A DNA stretch of 64,000 nt from JANQOH01 sp965242575 (GCA_965242575.1 OZ251461.1:2170001-2234000); one strand, 5' to 3'. Positions 17,425 through 26,669 are shown, counted from the stretch's first letter. Program-made: numbers and translations. The notes: generated by a model not told the origin, from the letters alone.

Positions 17425-19242
17425 ATGACGGAGAACATCGTCCGGAGCAGCCAGCTGATCTCCACCTGGGGCCCCGGAGCCATGCTCGACCTGCCGGACT
17501 GTTCGGTGATCGTGTCCGGCCTGGGCGAATGGTCGCGCCTGCGCCGCGAGAGAATCGACGAACCGCGCCTCGCCGCCAAATTGGCCGCGCTGCTCGACCG
17601 CCCCGCCGTGGAGCTGTGGACTCCCCCGGCCCACGAGGAGAACGCGGCCAGCCCCGCCCCGGTCGGCGCCCGGATATTCCCCACCTGGTTCATCGTCAGG
17701 GACGCCGTCCCGGCGCCCGGCTTTCCGCTCTGGCGCCGGCGGCGCCTCGTCCAGTGGCGGGACCTCGACCGGCGCCGTTTCCCCGACCCCGGCGACGGCG
17801 GCAAGAGCAAGCCCGTCGTCCCGGTACGCTTCGTCGCGGCCTGCCGGCGCGGCCATATCGACGACCTCGACTGGCGCAGCTTCATCCACAAGGGCGGCGA
17901 CCCGTGCCGCCGCCCCCTGTGGATCGAGGAGCGCGGCCCGAGCGGCGACGTCGCCGACGCCTTCGGCGTGTGCGATTGCGGCGCGGAGCGCTCGATCTAC
18001 GAAGCCTGGGGCTTCGACAGCCAGGCGCTCGGAAACTGCCAGGGCAGGCGGCCCTGGATCGGGCAGTTCGCCCGCGAGGCGTGCGGCGAGCCTTACCGCC
18101 TGCTGGTGCGCACCGCCAGCAACGCCTGGTTCCCGCAGATCATGAGCGTCATCTCCCTGCCCGAAAGCGATTCCGGCCTCGCCGGGGAGGTCGGGCGGCA
18201 GTACGACCGCCTCAAGGCCGCCGACGATCTCGGCGCCTTGGCGAACTTCCGGAAGATTCCCGAACTCGCCGCGGCGTTCGCCGGCGCCGAGGACGACGCG
18301 GTGGTCGCCGAATACCGCCGCCGCCGCGCGGGCGCCGGGCAGGACCTCGAGGTCCCCGTCAAGACGGCCGAATTCGCCATCCTCGACAGTGGCGCCGCGA
18401 TCATCGGCGAGGACGATCCCTCCTCCCGGTTCCACGCCGAAACCCTGCCGCGCGCGGACTGGGATCCGAACGGCGATTCCGCCGCCGCCATGGTCGACAA
18501 ACTGGCGCTCGCGCACCGGATCCGCGAGGTCAGGGCGCTGCTCGGATTCACCCGCTTCGAGGCCGTGAGCCCCGACAAGGAGGGCGAAATCGACCTCGAC
18601 GTCGAACGCGCCGCCCTCGCCGAGACCGTCGACTGGCTGCCCGCCGTCGAAAACCGCGGCGAGGGAGTCTTCCTGTCTCTGCGCAGGGACGCCGTGGAGG
18701 CGTGGCTCCGCCGCCCCGCCGTCGCCGCGCGAGGCGACCTGCTCCTCGCCGGATGGCGGAAATGGGCGAAGGCGCGCGGCCGCACGCCGGACGGCTTCCC
18801 CGGAGCGGCCTACGTCATGCTCCATTCGCTTTCGCACATGCTGATGACGCGGGTCGCGCTCGATTCGGGGTATCCCGCCAGCGCGCTGCGCGAGCGCGTC
18901 TATGCCGGAGAGGCCGGCCACGGCGTCCTGATCTACACCGGTTCGTCGGACTCCGACGGCACCCTGGGCGGGCTGGTCGAGGCGGGCCGGCGCCTGGCGC
19001 GGCATCTGCGCCGCGCGCTGGAGGACAACCGCCTGTGCTCCAACGACCCCGTATGCGCCGAGCACGCCCCCGACTCGGCTTACGAGGACCGCCTGCTCCA
19101 CGGCGCCGCCTGCCACGGCTGCCTGCTCATCGCCGAGACCAGCTGCGAACAGCGCAACGATTTCCTCGACCGCGCCCTCGTCGTCCCCACCGTCGGCGCG
19201 GCCGACGCCGCCTTCTTCCCCGCATCCGTCCTCGACCCTTGA
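17425..19242 (+). CDS. drmB: DISARM protein DrmB (DUF1998)
   Basis: A 605-residue protein. The N-terminus ENIVRSSQLISTWGPGAMLD (from the chosen ATG 17425) and the C-terminal DUF1998 region are typical of DrmB. The latter includes YVMLHSLSHMLMTRVALDSG (~463) and the cysteine motif CHGCLLIAETSCEQRNDF (~562). Additional Cys pairs at CRRGHIDDLDW (~138) and CDCGAERS (~182) suggest zinc sites. DrmB partners DrmA in the DISARM core. The longer start at 17395 would add a basic peptide overlapping the intergenic hairpin and is less likely. No drmC (phospholipase-D-like) follows. Confidence 0.88.
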   Translation: MTENIVRSSQLISTWGPGAMLDLPDCSVIVSGLGEWSRLRRERIDEPRLAAKLAALLDRPAVELWTPPAHEENAASPAPVGARIFPTWFIVRDAVPAPGFPLWRRRRLVQWRDLDRRRFPDPGDGGKSKPVVPVRFVAACRRGHIDDLDWRSFIHKGGDPCRRPLWIEERGPSGDVADAFGVCDCGAERSIYEAWGFDSQALGNCQGRRPWIGQFAREACGEPYRLLVRTASNAWFPQIMSVISLPESDSGLAGEVGRQYDRLKAADDLGALANFRKIPELAAAFAGAEDDAVVAEYRRRRAGAGQDLEVPVKTAEFAILDSGAAIIGEDDPSSRFHAETLPRADWDPNGDSAAAMVDKLALAHRIREVRALLGFTRFEAVSPDKEGEIDLDVERAALAETVDWLPAVENRGEGVFLSLRRDAVEAWLRRPAVAARGDLLLAGWRKWAKARGRTPDGFPGAAYVMLHSLSHMLMTRVALDSGYPASALRERVYAGEAGHGVLIYTGSSDSDGTLGGLVEAGRRLARHLRRALEDNRLCSNDPVCAEHAPDSAYEDRLLHGAACHGCLLIAETSCEQRNDFLDRALVVPTVGAADAAFFPASVLDP

Positions 19243-19733
19243 CCGCCGCGCGGGTTCGGCGCGTTCGACGGTGGCGGCGTCCGTTAGTTTCGGCGTTGCG
19301 TGGCGGGTTTATCTTGGGATTCGGTTGACCGAACCCCATGAACCGCCGCCAATTCCAAGTACGGGGATTTTTCACACGCTCATGCGCGAGGATAGAGCCG
19401 ATAGCGCGGCAGCCACCGGTTGCGAGGCGCGATATTCCAGCCCGCGCCATCGCCGCGCCGCGGGTAATCCGAAGTCCCGCTGAAGGGTCCCGGGCGACGA
19501 GGATATCGACGCGGAGATAGCGACCCGCGGGGCCTGCCTCGACATCGTTTTCCGCAATGAGGGCGCCGCCTCGGCCGCACGAGACGGGCCGGCAAGGACA
19601 TCCGTTTCTTCCTTGTCCGGTGAGTCTGCGCTCGCGGGCCAAAGGGAGGAGAAGGGAAGCACGAGAAAGGCGAGACGTCAAGGGCCGCGGGAGAGGCGCA
19701 GCCCGGAACGGAGCGCGGCGCGGAGGGTTTGGG
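19243..19733. other. Gap after drmB without a recognisable gene
   Basis: Open frames exist on both strands but none has recognisable protein content. A minus-strand stretch reading LRVDILVARDPSAGLRITRG near 19450-19510 looks protein-like but I cannot place it, and it may be decayed coding DNA. The place where drmC would be expected is this gap. Confidence 0.4.
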
Positions 19734-20267
19734 ATGACGAGAGCGCTTGCCTATGCGGGGATCGGGGCCCGACGGACGCCCGAGCGTGTTCGTCGGGACA
19801 TGACGAGGATGGCGGCCTGGCTTGCGGGCAAGGGATGGCGCCTGCGGTCGAGCGGGGCTCGGGGGGCCGACGAAGCGTTCGCGACGGGGGTTCCGGCGGA
19901 CGGGCGGACGCTCTATCTGCCCTGGCCCCGCTACAACGGCCGCACGGGGTCGGACCTCTACCCGCTGTCTTCGGTGGAACTGGCGCATTTCCTGCCCATC
20001 GCCGCCGCGTCGCATCCCGCGTGGGATCGGTGTTCGCCGACGGTGCGCAAGCTCCATGCCCGCAACGTGGCCGTCCTGTTGGGCGAGAGCGGACAATCCC
20101 CCGTCGCTGCGGCGGTGTGCTGGACCGAGGGCGGGCGCGTCGAGGGCGGCGCGGGGATGGCCATTCGCGTCGCACGGAGCCACGGCGTCCCGGTGCTGAA
20201 CATGGCGACGCTCCACCCCCGCTCCGTCTGCGAGCGCCTGAACGCGATCTCCGCCCGGTCCGCCTGA
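19734..20267 (+). CDS. SLOG/DprA-like nucleotide-binding protein
   Basis: This 177-residue Rossmann-like protein begins TRALAYAGIGARRTPERVRR with SSGARGADEAFATGV (~43). These are the 'GIGSR-x-TP' and 'SGGA-x-GAD-x-AFE' motifs of the SLOG/DprA-related family. Members bind nucleotides or nucleotide-derived signals and are common in phages and defence islands. YLPWPRYNGRT (~59) is also family-like. The start ATG 19734 was chosen because homology begins there. Its position just beyond drmB and the same orientation fit a defence accessory role, but it is 490 bp from drmB, so co-transcription is uncertain. Confidence 0.65.
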   Translation: MTRALAYAGIGARRTPERVRRDMTRMAAWLAGKGWRLRSSGARGADEAFATGVPADGRTLYLPWPRYNGRTGSDLYPLSSVELAHFLPIAAASHPAWDRCSPTVRKLHARNVAVLLGESGQSPVAAAVCWTEGGRVEGGAGMAIRVARSHGVPVLNMATLHPRSVCERLNAISARSA

Positions 20268-20380
20268 ACCGCGCGCCCCGTGTCTGGGGAGTCGGAGAAA
20301 AGCCGGAAGAGGGGCGACGCGCCAGGGATTGCGAGGACGCGGTCCCGGCGGCGTCGAAACCCCACGCCAGGAGAACCGAC

Positions 20381-20644
20381 ATGCCCGCGCACGACCTCGA
20401 CATCCCCTCTCCCGAGGCTTCCCCGGACAACGACGACGTCCTCGACCCGCCCGATTATCGCCGCGCCCTCCGCATCGAACGCATAGACGGCGGCGCAGCA
20501 ATCGCACGTCACCTCGATTCGCCCGTCCACAGCCAGCGCCGCTCGCTCGCCGGGTGGGATCGCCACCACCGCCGCGGCGGCGCGGGCATGCGAACAGCGG
20601 CAGGCGGCCGCAACCCGCGCGGCGCGCCGAGGCGGACGCCGTAG
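20381..20644 (+). CDS. Short acidic hypothetical ORF
   Basis: An 87-codon frame preceded by a good ribosome site (AGGAGAACCGAC). The first 40 residues (MPAHDLDIPSPEASPDNDDV, then LDPPDYRRALRIERIDG) look like a genuine acidic N-terminus. From about residue 35 the frame is antisense to the hslO remnant and the composition becomes Arg-rich and random-looking. A real short gene whose 3' end was replaced is possible. I do not recognise it. Confidence 0.3.
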   Translation: MPAHDLDIPSPEASPDNDDVLDPPDYRRALRIERIDGGAAIARHLDSPVHSQRRSLAGWDRHHRRGGAGMRTAAGGRNPRGAPRRTP

Positions 20645-21110
20645 CCGGCGAACAGCGAGCCGAGCAGCAGCGGCGGCCAGACGAGCGGGTCGGCGAGATC
20701 GGCGCGCTCGAGGCCGGCGAACAGGCGCCGCGTCTCGCGCCACCGGGAATCGCGCGCGCCGCGCTCGGCCTCCGAACGTCCGTCGCCGCGCGGCAATTGG
20801 CGGAGGATCGGCGCCCCGGCGCGCCAGCGGGCCGGGCCGCCGTCCGCTCCCGCCCGAAGCGCCGCCGCGGCGGCGATCATCGCCCGCGTCTGCTCCGACC
20901 GCGCGAGGTAGCCGCGCCCGCCCGCCTCCAGCGTTCCGCCCTCCAGCGCGACGAGGCCCTGGTGGCGGTCGGCGCCCGGCCCCCGGTCGATGGTGAACGC
21001 CATGTGCCCGCGCCCGAACAGGCCGGCCCGCCCGGCGCGCCGGGCGGGCCGCCCCGCCCGCCCCGAACGCCGAACGCAACCGCCGCCCGATCGCCGGACG
21101 GAACGGCGGC
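20470..21110 (-). pseudogene. hslO: Hsp33 chaperonin (HslO), frameshifted and 5'-degraded
   Basis: Minus-strand Hsp33 segments are split between two frames. The first holds FGRGHMAFTIDRGPGADRHQ, YLARSEQTRAMIAAAAALRA and DLADPLVWPPLLLGSLFAGY. After a frame change near 20605 the second holds VAAACRCSHARAAAAVVAIP and RIEVTCDCCAAVYAFD, which carry the CxC...CxxC redox zinc site. The N-terminal ~100 residues are not recognisable in any frame, and no stop follows the C-terminus in frame. Hsp33 is a redox-activated holdase; this copy cannot make it. Confidence 0.7.
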
Positions 21111-21266
21111 GGCCGTCGCCGTCCATCTCGAGGCGGGGAAGGACGGACCGGCCCCGCCCGGAGCCGGGCGGCGTGCGGAGACCGGCCCTGCGGCAAGGCG
21201 GTCGAAGCCGCAAGCCTCGGCGCGCGCGCCGTTGACGCGCGGCGCCGCCCGCGGCAACATGCGGCG

Positions 21267-23417
21267 ATGAACGGCGGGACGCGCCCGGTTGGCTGGATCC
21301 AGGCCGCGCGGAAGGAGTTTGAGGGCTTTCCCGCCGCCGTTCGCGATCGGGCCCTCGGCGGGGCGCTCCGGCCGGTCCTCGCGGCCGCCGCCGCGGCGTT
21401 CTGGGCCGCGGGCGCCGGCGCCGGGATGGACGACGAACCGCTGGCGGACCGCCTCGCCCGCGCGCTCCCGGCGATCTTTCCCGAGGCCGACTCGCTTGGG
21501 CCCGTCGCGGGCGACCCGCCGGCCGCGCCGGCGCTGGCGGGCGGGGAGGCGGTCGGCTACCTGTTCTCCACCCATGAGGCGGTCCGCCCGCGCGGCTTCT
21601 CCGGCCAGTCCTTCGACATCGCGGTGGGCATCGACCTGTCCGGCGCGATCCGCGGCCACCTCCTGCTCGAGGAGCGCGAGCCGATGATCGACCCCGGCAT
21701 CGTCACGCCGGAGGCGACCGACCGCTACCTCGCCGAAACGCATGGCCACGACCTCGCCGGCGGCGCGCGCTTCGCGCCGCGGCGCGTCGACGGCGTCTCC
21801 GGCGCCACGATCAGCGTCGTCGCCATGCGCCGCGCGGTGCTCGCCGCCGCCGCCGCGGTCGCCTACGAAACCGGCGTGCTCGAGGACGGCGCCGGCGGCC
21901 TGTCCCTCGACCGCGCCGCCTTCGCCCCCCGCGACTGGGCCGGCCTTCTCGCCGACGGCTCGGTGCGCGCGATGACGGTCCCCGCCGACTCCGGCGAGCA
22001 GGACTCCGCCGCCACCGTGTTCTACGCCGCGCTGGCGACGCCGGCGATGATCGGGCGCAACCTGTTCGGCGAGCGCCGCTACCGCAACATCCTCGACGCC
22101 GCGCCGTACGATTCGCAGCACGTCGTGGTGGGGTCCGTCGGCCCGCGCCACTGGCTGCCGCCCAACCCCTGGCTGGTGGACCGCATCGCCGACGCGCGCC
22201 TCGTCCAGGACGGCCGGACGTTCGCCCTGCTCACCCGCCACTTCTCGCCGGCGCGCCGCCTGGCGGCGGAGGGCGCGCCCGAATTCGACCGGCTGGCGCG
22301 GTTCGCCATCGCCGGCGGCCGCGGGTTCGACCCGCTGGCGCCGTGGACGCTGGAGATCGACTCCGGCGGGCGCGCCCATGCATTGCCCTACCGCGTGCCG
22401 GGGGCGCTGGCGCGCGGCCCGCTGGCGGCGCTGGAGGACGCCGGCCTCCGCGAACCCGTCCGCGTCGGGATCGGCGGCTGGCGCGAGAGCGCGCTGGCCG
22501 ACTGGCAGCGCCTGTGGATCGACCGGCAGTGGGACATCGCGGCGCTGCTCGTCCTGCTCGCCGCGGCGACCGCGGTCATGGTCCTCCAGGACGAACTCGC
22601 GCGCTCCCGCCGCCTGCACCGCGCCGTCCGCGTCGGCCTGCTCGCCGTGGTCCTGGTCTGGCTCGGCTGGATCGCCGGCGGGCAGTTGACCATCCTCACC
22701 GTCGTCTCCGCCTTCCGCGCGGCGATCGGCGCCGCCGATTGGGAGGTCCTGCTGCTCGACCCGCTGCTGGCGATCGTCGCCGCCTACACCGCGCTGACGC
22801 TGGTGCTGTGGGGGCGCGGCGTGTTCTGCGGCTGGCTGTGCCCGTTCGGCGCGTTGCAGGAACTCCTCAACGGCGCCGCGCGCCTGGCGCGGCTGCCGCA
22901 AATCGCCGTGCCGGAGCGCCTGCAACAGCGCCTGTGGGCGGTCAAATACGCCCTGGGGGCGGGGCTCCTCGGCCTGTCCGCGGTGTCGGCCGGCGCGGCG
23001 GCGGACGCCGCCGAGATCGAGCCGTTCAAGACCGCTATCACCGCGGCGTTCGCGCGCTCCTGGCCCTTCGTCGCATGGGCGGCGGCGCTGCTGGCGGCGG
23101 GGCTGTTCGTCGAACGCTTCTTCTGCCGTTTCCTCTGCCCGCTGGGCGGCGTGCTGGCGATCCTCGGCCGCGCGCATGTGCTGAACTGGCTGCGGCGCCG
23201 CCCCGAATGCGGAAGCCCGTGCCAGGTCTGCGCCCGGTCGTGCCCCATCGGCGCGATCGCCCGCTCCGGCGCCATCGACATGAACGAATGCCTGCAATGC
23301 CTCGATTGCCAGGTCGACTACCGCGACCCGCATCGCTGCCCGCCGCTCGCCGCCGCCCGCCGCCGCCGCGCGGCGCCCGGCCCGCCCGGCTTGAAAACGG
23401 CGCCGGCGCGCCCATAG
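21267..23417 (+). CDS. nosR: NosR/NirI-family flavoprotein and Fe-S membrane protein
   Basis: A 716-residue protein. The periplasmic N-terminal part has the FMN-attachment motif DGVSGATIS (~174) and the NosR-type segment FPEADSLGPVAGDPPAAPAL. Several membrane segments follow from ~425. The cytoplasmic ferredoxin-like end has FCGWLCPFGALQE (~519), FCRFLCPLGGVLA (~618), CGSPCQVCARSCP (~647) and NECLQCLDCQVDY (~672). NosR passes electrons to and supports maturation of nitrous oxide reductase NosZ. No nosZ, nosD or nosF lies in the window, so here it is either an orphan or serves another reductase. ATG 21267 fits the family length. Confidence 0.75.
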   Translation: MNGGTRPVGWIQAARKEFEGFPAAVRDRALGGALRPVLAAAAAAFWAAGAGAGMDDEPLADRLARALPAIFPEADSLGPVAGDPPAAPALAGGEAVGYLFSTHEAVRPRGFSGQSFDIAVGIDLSGAIRGHLLLEEREPMIDPGIVTPEATDRYLAETHGHDLAGGARFAPRRVDGVSGATISVVAMRRAVLAAAAAVAYETGVLEDGAGGLSLDRAAFAPRDWAGLLADGSVRAMTVPADSGEQDSAATVFYAALATPAMIGRNLFGERRYRNILDAAPYDSQHVVVGSVGPRHWLPPNPWLVDRIADARLVQDGRTFALLTRHFSPARRLAAEGAPEFDRLARFAIAGGRGFDPLAPWTLEIDSGGRAHALPYRVPGALARGPLAALEDAGLREPVRVGIGGWRESALADWQRLWIDRQWDIAALLVLLAAATAVMVLQDELARSRRLHRAVRVGLLAVVLVWLGWIAGGQLTILTVVSAFRAAIGAADWEVLLLDPLLAIVAAYTALTLVLWGRGVFCGWLCPFGALQELLNGAARLARLPQIAVPERLQQRLWAVKYALGAGLLGLSAVSAGAAADAAEIEPFKTAITAAFARSWPFVAWAAALLAAGLFVERFFCRFLCPLGGVLAILGRAHVLNWLRRRPECGSPCQVCARSCPIGAIARSGAIDMNECLQCLDCQVDYRDPHRCPPLAAARRRRAAPGPPGLKTAPARP

Positions 23418-23425
23418 TGGCGGCC

Positions 23426-24553
23426 ATGTCTCCGCCGAACCTCGACCTCGCCGGCCCGCCGCGCGCGCGCATCGCCGTCGCCATGTCCGGCGGGGTGGAC
23501 AGCGCCGCCGCCGCCGCGCTGCTCGCCGCCGCCGGCCATGACGTCTTCGGCCTGACGCTCCAGCTGAACGACCAGGGCGCGGCGGCGCCCCGGCGCGCGC
23601 GCGGCTGCTGCGCGGGGCAGGACGTCCACGACGCCCGCCGCGTCGCCGACCGGCTGGGAATCCCCCACTACGTGCTCGATTACGAGTCGCGCTTCCGCGC
23701 CGCGGTGATCGACGACTTCGCCGATTCCTACCGGCGCGGGCTGACTCCCGTCCCCTGCGCGCGCTGCAACGAGCGCGTCAAATTCGCCGATATGCTCGAC
23801 GCCGCGCGCGATCTGGGCGCCGCCGCGCTCGCCACCGGCCATTACGTCCGCCGCGTCGACGGCCCGCGCGGGCCGGAGCTCCATCGCGCCGCCGATTCGC
23901 GCCGCGACCAGAGCTACTTCCTCTTCGCCACTCCGCGCGCGCGGCTCGCCTTCCTCCGCTTCCCCCTCGGCGGGATGACGAAGGAGGAGGTCCGCGCCGC
24001 CGCTGCGCGCTTCGACCTGCCGGTGTCCGCCAAGCCCGACAGCCAGGACCTCTGCTTCGTCCCCGATGGCGGCCATGCCCGGCTGATCGCCCGCCTGCGG
24101 CCGGGGAGCCTCGAACCCGGCCCCGTCGAACTCGAGGACGGCCGCCGCGTCGGGACCCATGACGGAATCGTCAACTTCACCGTCGGCCAGCGCCGCGGCC
24201 TCGGCGTCGCATGGCGCGAACCCCTCTACGTCCTCCGGCTGGAGCCGGAGCGCCATGCCGTCGTCGTCGGCCCCCGGTCGGCCCTGGGCGCGCGGGAGGT
24301 CGCCGTCTCCGGCGTGAACTGGCTCGACTCGCCGCCGCGCCGCGCCACGGTCCGCGTCCGGTCGAGTCACTCCGGCGCCCCCGCGGCGGTGGAGCCGCGC
24401 CCCGGCGGGCGCGCCGCCGTCCGGTTCGATTCGCCCGTCCGCGCCGTTGCGCCGGGGCAGGCGGCGGTGTTCTACGCCGGGACCCGCATCCTCGGCGGCG
24501 GCTGGATCGACCGCCCGGCCGAGCGGCGCTCCGATACGCGGGAGGCGGCGTGA
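23426..24553 (+). CDS. mnmA: tRNA 2-thiouridylase MnmA
   Basis: This 375-residue enzyme thiolates U34 of tRNA-Lys, -Glu and -Gln. It has the PP-loop IAVAMSGGVDSAAAAAL (~16), the first catalytic Cys in PVPCARCNERVKFADM (~108) and the second in SQDLCFVPDGG (~205), plus HDGIVNFTVGQRRGLGVAWR (~241), the tRNA-binding segment. The length is normal. It begins 8 bp after nosR and ends overlapping the next gene's GTG by one codon, so it heads or continues an operon. Confidence 0.93.
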   Translation: MSPPNLDLAGPPRARIAVAMSGGVDSAAAAALLAAAGHDVFGLTLQLNDQGAAAPRRARGCCAGQDVHDARRVADRLGIPHYVLDYESRFRAAVIDDFADSYRRGLTPVPCARCNERVKFADMLDAARDLGAAALATGHYVRRVDGPRGPELHRAADSRRDQSYFLFATPRARLAFLRFPLGGMTKEEVRAAAARFDLPVSAKPDSQDLCFVPDGGHARLIARLRPGSLEPGPVELEDGRRVGTHDGIVNFTVGQRRGLGVAWREPLYVLRLEPERHAVVVGPRSALGAREVAVSGVNWLDSPPRRATVRVRSSHSGAPAAVEPRPGGRAAVRFDSPVRAVAPGQAAVFYAGTRILGGGWIDRPAERRSDTREAA

Positions 24554-25443
24554 GCAAGACGCAGGACCCGCCCCGGCTCGGCTATATCGGCCTGGGCCTG
24601 ATGGGCGCGCCGATGGCCGCGCGCCTGCTCGACGCCGGCTACGAACTCGCCGTCTGGGGCCGGACCCCGGCGAAATTCGCCCACCTCGCCGCGCGCGGCG
24701 CCGCGGCCAGGGAGAGCGCCGCCGCCGTCGCCGCCGCGTCCGACATCGTCTTCACCTGCCTGTCCGACACCGCCGCGGTCGAGGCGGTGGCGTTCGGCCC
24801 CGGCGGCGTCGCCGCCGGCGGCGCGCGCGGCAAACTGCTGGTCGACATGTCGTCGATCCGCCCCGATTCCTGCCGCGCGATGGCCGAGCGCCTGCGCGCC
24901 GAGGCGGGCATGGGCTGGGTCGACGCCCCCGTGTCCGGCGGCGTCGCCGGCGCCGAGTCCGGCGGACTCGCCGTCATGGCCGGCGGCGCGCCGGAGGACT
25001 TCGCCCGCCTTGAACCCGTCATGGCCCATCTCGCCCGCCGCTTCACCCTGATGGGCCCCGTCGGCGCCGGGCAGACCGCCAAACTGGTCAACCAGGTCAT
25101 CGTCGGCTGCGGCGTCGCCGTCCTCGCCGAGGCGGCGGGGCTGGCGCTGCGCGCCGGGATCGACGCCGCCCGCCTGCCCGACGCGCTGGCCGGCGGGCGC
25201 GCCGATTCGCTCCTTCTCCAGCAGTTCTTCCCCAAGATGACGGCGGGCGATTTCACCGTCGAATCGCACGTCCGCACCATGCTCAAGGACCTGGACACGG
25301 CGGGCGACCTCGCCCGCGCCGTCGAGGCCGCCATGCCCATGACCGCGGCGGCGGCGGAGCTGCACCGCCTGATGGCGCAGCGCGGCCACGCCGCCGCCGA
25401 CGGGACGGCGCTCGCCATGCTCTACCGCGGCGACCCGGTATGA
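24550..25443 (+). CDS. 3-hydroxyisobutyrate dehydrogenase-family reductase
   Basis: This 297-residue NAD(P)-dependent beta-hydroxyacid dehydrogenase has the Rossmann motif LGYIGLGLMGAPMAARLLDA (~11), the substrate-site DAPVSGGVAGAESG (~125) and catalytic Lys in GAGQTAKLVNQVIVG (~171). Family members reduce or oxidise 3-hydroxyisobutyrate, tartronate semialdehyde or succinic semialdehyde; which one cannot be read from sequence. The GTG start overlaps the mnmA stop and the stop overlaps the CoA-transferase ATG (ATGA), so the three genes are translationally linked. Confidence 0.85.
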   Translation: MSKTQDPPRLGYIGLGLMGAPMAARLLDAGYELAVWGRTPAKFAHLAARGAAARESAAAVAAASDIVFTCLSDTAAVEAVAFGPGGVAAGGARGKLLVDMSSIRPDSCRAMAERLRAEAGMGWVDAPVSGGVAGAESGGLAVMAGGAPEDFARLEPVMAHLARRFTLMGPVGAGQTAKLVNQVIVGCGVAVLAEAAGLALRAGIDAARLPDALAGGRADSLLLQQFFPKMTAGDFTVESHVRTMLKDLDTAGDLARAVEAAMPMTAAAAELHRLMAQRGHAAADGTALAMLYRGDPV

Positions 25444-26669
25444 CCGCCGCCGACCGGGCGCCCGCGATGCTCGACGGCGTCCGCGTGCTGAGTTTCAACC
25501 ACTTCCTGCTCGGCCCGATGGCGATGCAGGCGCTGGGCGACCTCGGCGCCGACGTGGTGGCGGTGGAGCCGGTGGACGGCGCGTTCCAGCGCCAATGGGG
25601 CGGCGCCGGCCGCCGCCTCGAGGGCGAGACGATGTTGCAGATGTGCGCCAACCGCAACAAGCGCTCGCTGGCCCTCGACCTCAAGGCGCCGGAGGGCCGC
25701 CGCGTCGCCGAGCGCTTGATCGCCCGCGCCGACGTGTTGTGCGAGAACTACCGCCCCGGCGTCGCCGACCGGCTGGGGATAGGCTACGCCGCCGCCCGCG
25801 CCGCGAAGCCGGACATAATCTACGCCTCCGCGTCGGGTTTCGGCCCCGACGGCCCCTATCGCGACCGGCCGGGGCAGGACCTGGTGATCCAGGCCATGTC
25901 GGGGCTGGCGCACGTCACCGGCCCGCGCGGCGGCGCGCCCACGCCGGTCGGCGTCACCGCCGCCGACCACCACGGCGCCGCGCTGCTGGCGATGGCCATC
26001 GCCGCGGCGCTGTTCCGCCGCGAGCGGACGGGGGAGGGGCGCCGCATCGACGTCGACCTGCTGTCCGCCGCCCTCGACCTGCAAATGGAGTCGCTCGTCT
26101 GCTACGCCAACGGCCCGCCGGCCGAAACCCGCGCGCCCGCGCCCATCGGCGGCTGGATCTTCCCCGCGCCCTACGGCGTCTATCGGACCGCCGACGGCCA
26201 CATGGCGATCTCGCTCGGCTCCCTCGCCGCCGTCGCCCGGGCGCTGGATATCCCGGAGATCGCCGGCATCGACTCCGCCGGCGCCTACGCGCGCAACGGC
26301 GAGATCGCGGCGAAGATCCAAGCCGCCGCCGCCGGCCTCGACAACGCCGCGCTGGCCGAGCGGCTGGACCGCGAGCGGTTGTGGTTCTCCCCGGTCAACG
26401 ACTACGCGGCGGCGATGGCCGACCCGCAGGTGCGCCACAACGGCTCCTTCGTGGAAACGTCGGCCGCCGGCGGCGCGCCGCTCACCCTGCTCGCGCATCC
26501 GGTGCGCTACGATGGCGCGCGGCCCGGAATCCGCCGCGCCCCGCAGCCTCTGGGCGCGCAGACCGAAGAGGTCCTGGCCGAGGCCGGCTACGCCCCGGCC
26601 GAGATCGCCGCATTGGCGGAGTCCGGCGCCGTCCGCGCCGCCGCCCCGCCGCCGGGGAGCGCAGAATGA
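25440..26669 (+). CDS. CaiB/BaiF-type (class III) CoA-transferase
   Basis: A 409-residue class III CoA-transferase. MLDGVRVLSFNHFLLGPMAM at the N-terminus, NRNKRSLALDLKAPEGRRVA (~63-82) and DRPGQDLVIQAMSGLAHVTG (~142-161) are characteristic, with the catalytic Asp in that last region. The family moves CoA between short acids (formyl, carnitine, mesaconyl, bile acids); the substrate here is unknown. ATGA overlaps at both ends put it in one operon with the dehydrogenase upstream and the Fe-alcohol dehydrogenase downstream, consistent with a small organic-acid or aldehyde catabolic pathway. Confidence 0.88.
   Translation: MTAADRAPAMLDGVRVLSFNHFLLGPMAMQALGDLGADVVAVEPVDGAFQRQWGGAGRRLEGETMLQMCANRNKRSLALDLKAPEGRRVAERLIARADVLCENYRPGVADRLGIGYAAARAAKPDIIYASASGFGPDGPYRDRPGQDLVIQAMSGLAHVTGPRGGAPTPVGVTAADHHGAALLAMAIAAALFRRERTGEGRRIDVDLLSAALDLQMESLVCYANGPPAETRAPAPIGGWIFPAPYGVYRTADGHMAISLGSLAAVARALDIPEIAGIDSAGAYARNGEIAAKIQAAAAGLDNAALAERLDRERLWFSPVNDYAAAMADPQVRHNGSFVETSAAGGAPLTLLAHPVRYDGARPGIRRAPQPLGAQTEEVLAEAGYAPAEIAALAESGAVRAAAPPPGSAE

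Noticed and set aside
13876..19116. A 1746-codon minus-strand frame across drmA/drmB
   Set aside because: Shadow of drmA and drmB with G/R/A/V-biased composition and no domain signature.
19243..19733. drmC hidden in the gap after drmB
   Set aside because: No HxK phospholipase-D motif in any frame, and the gap is too short for the gene.
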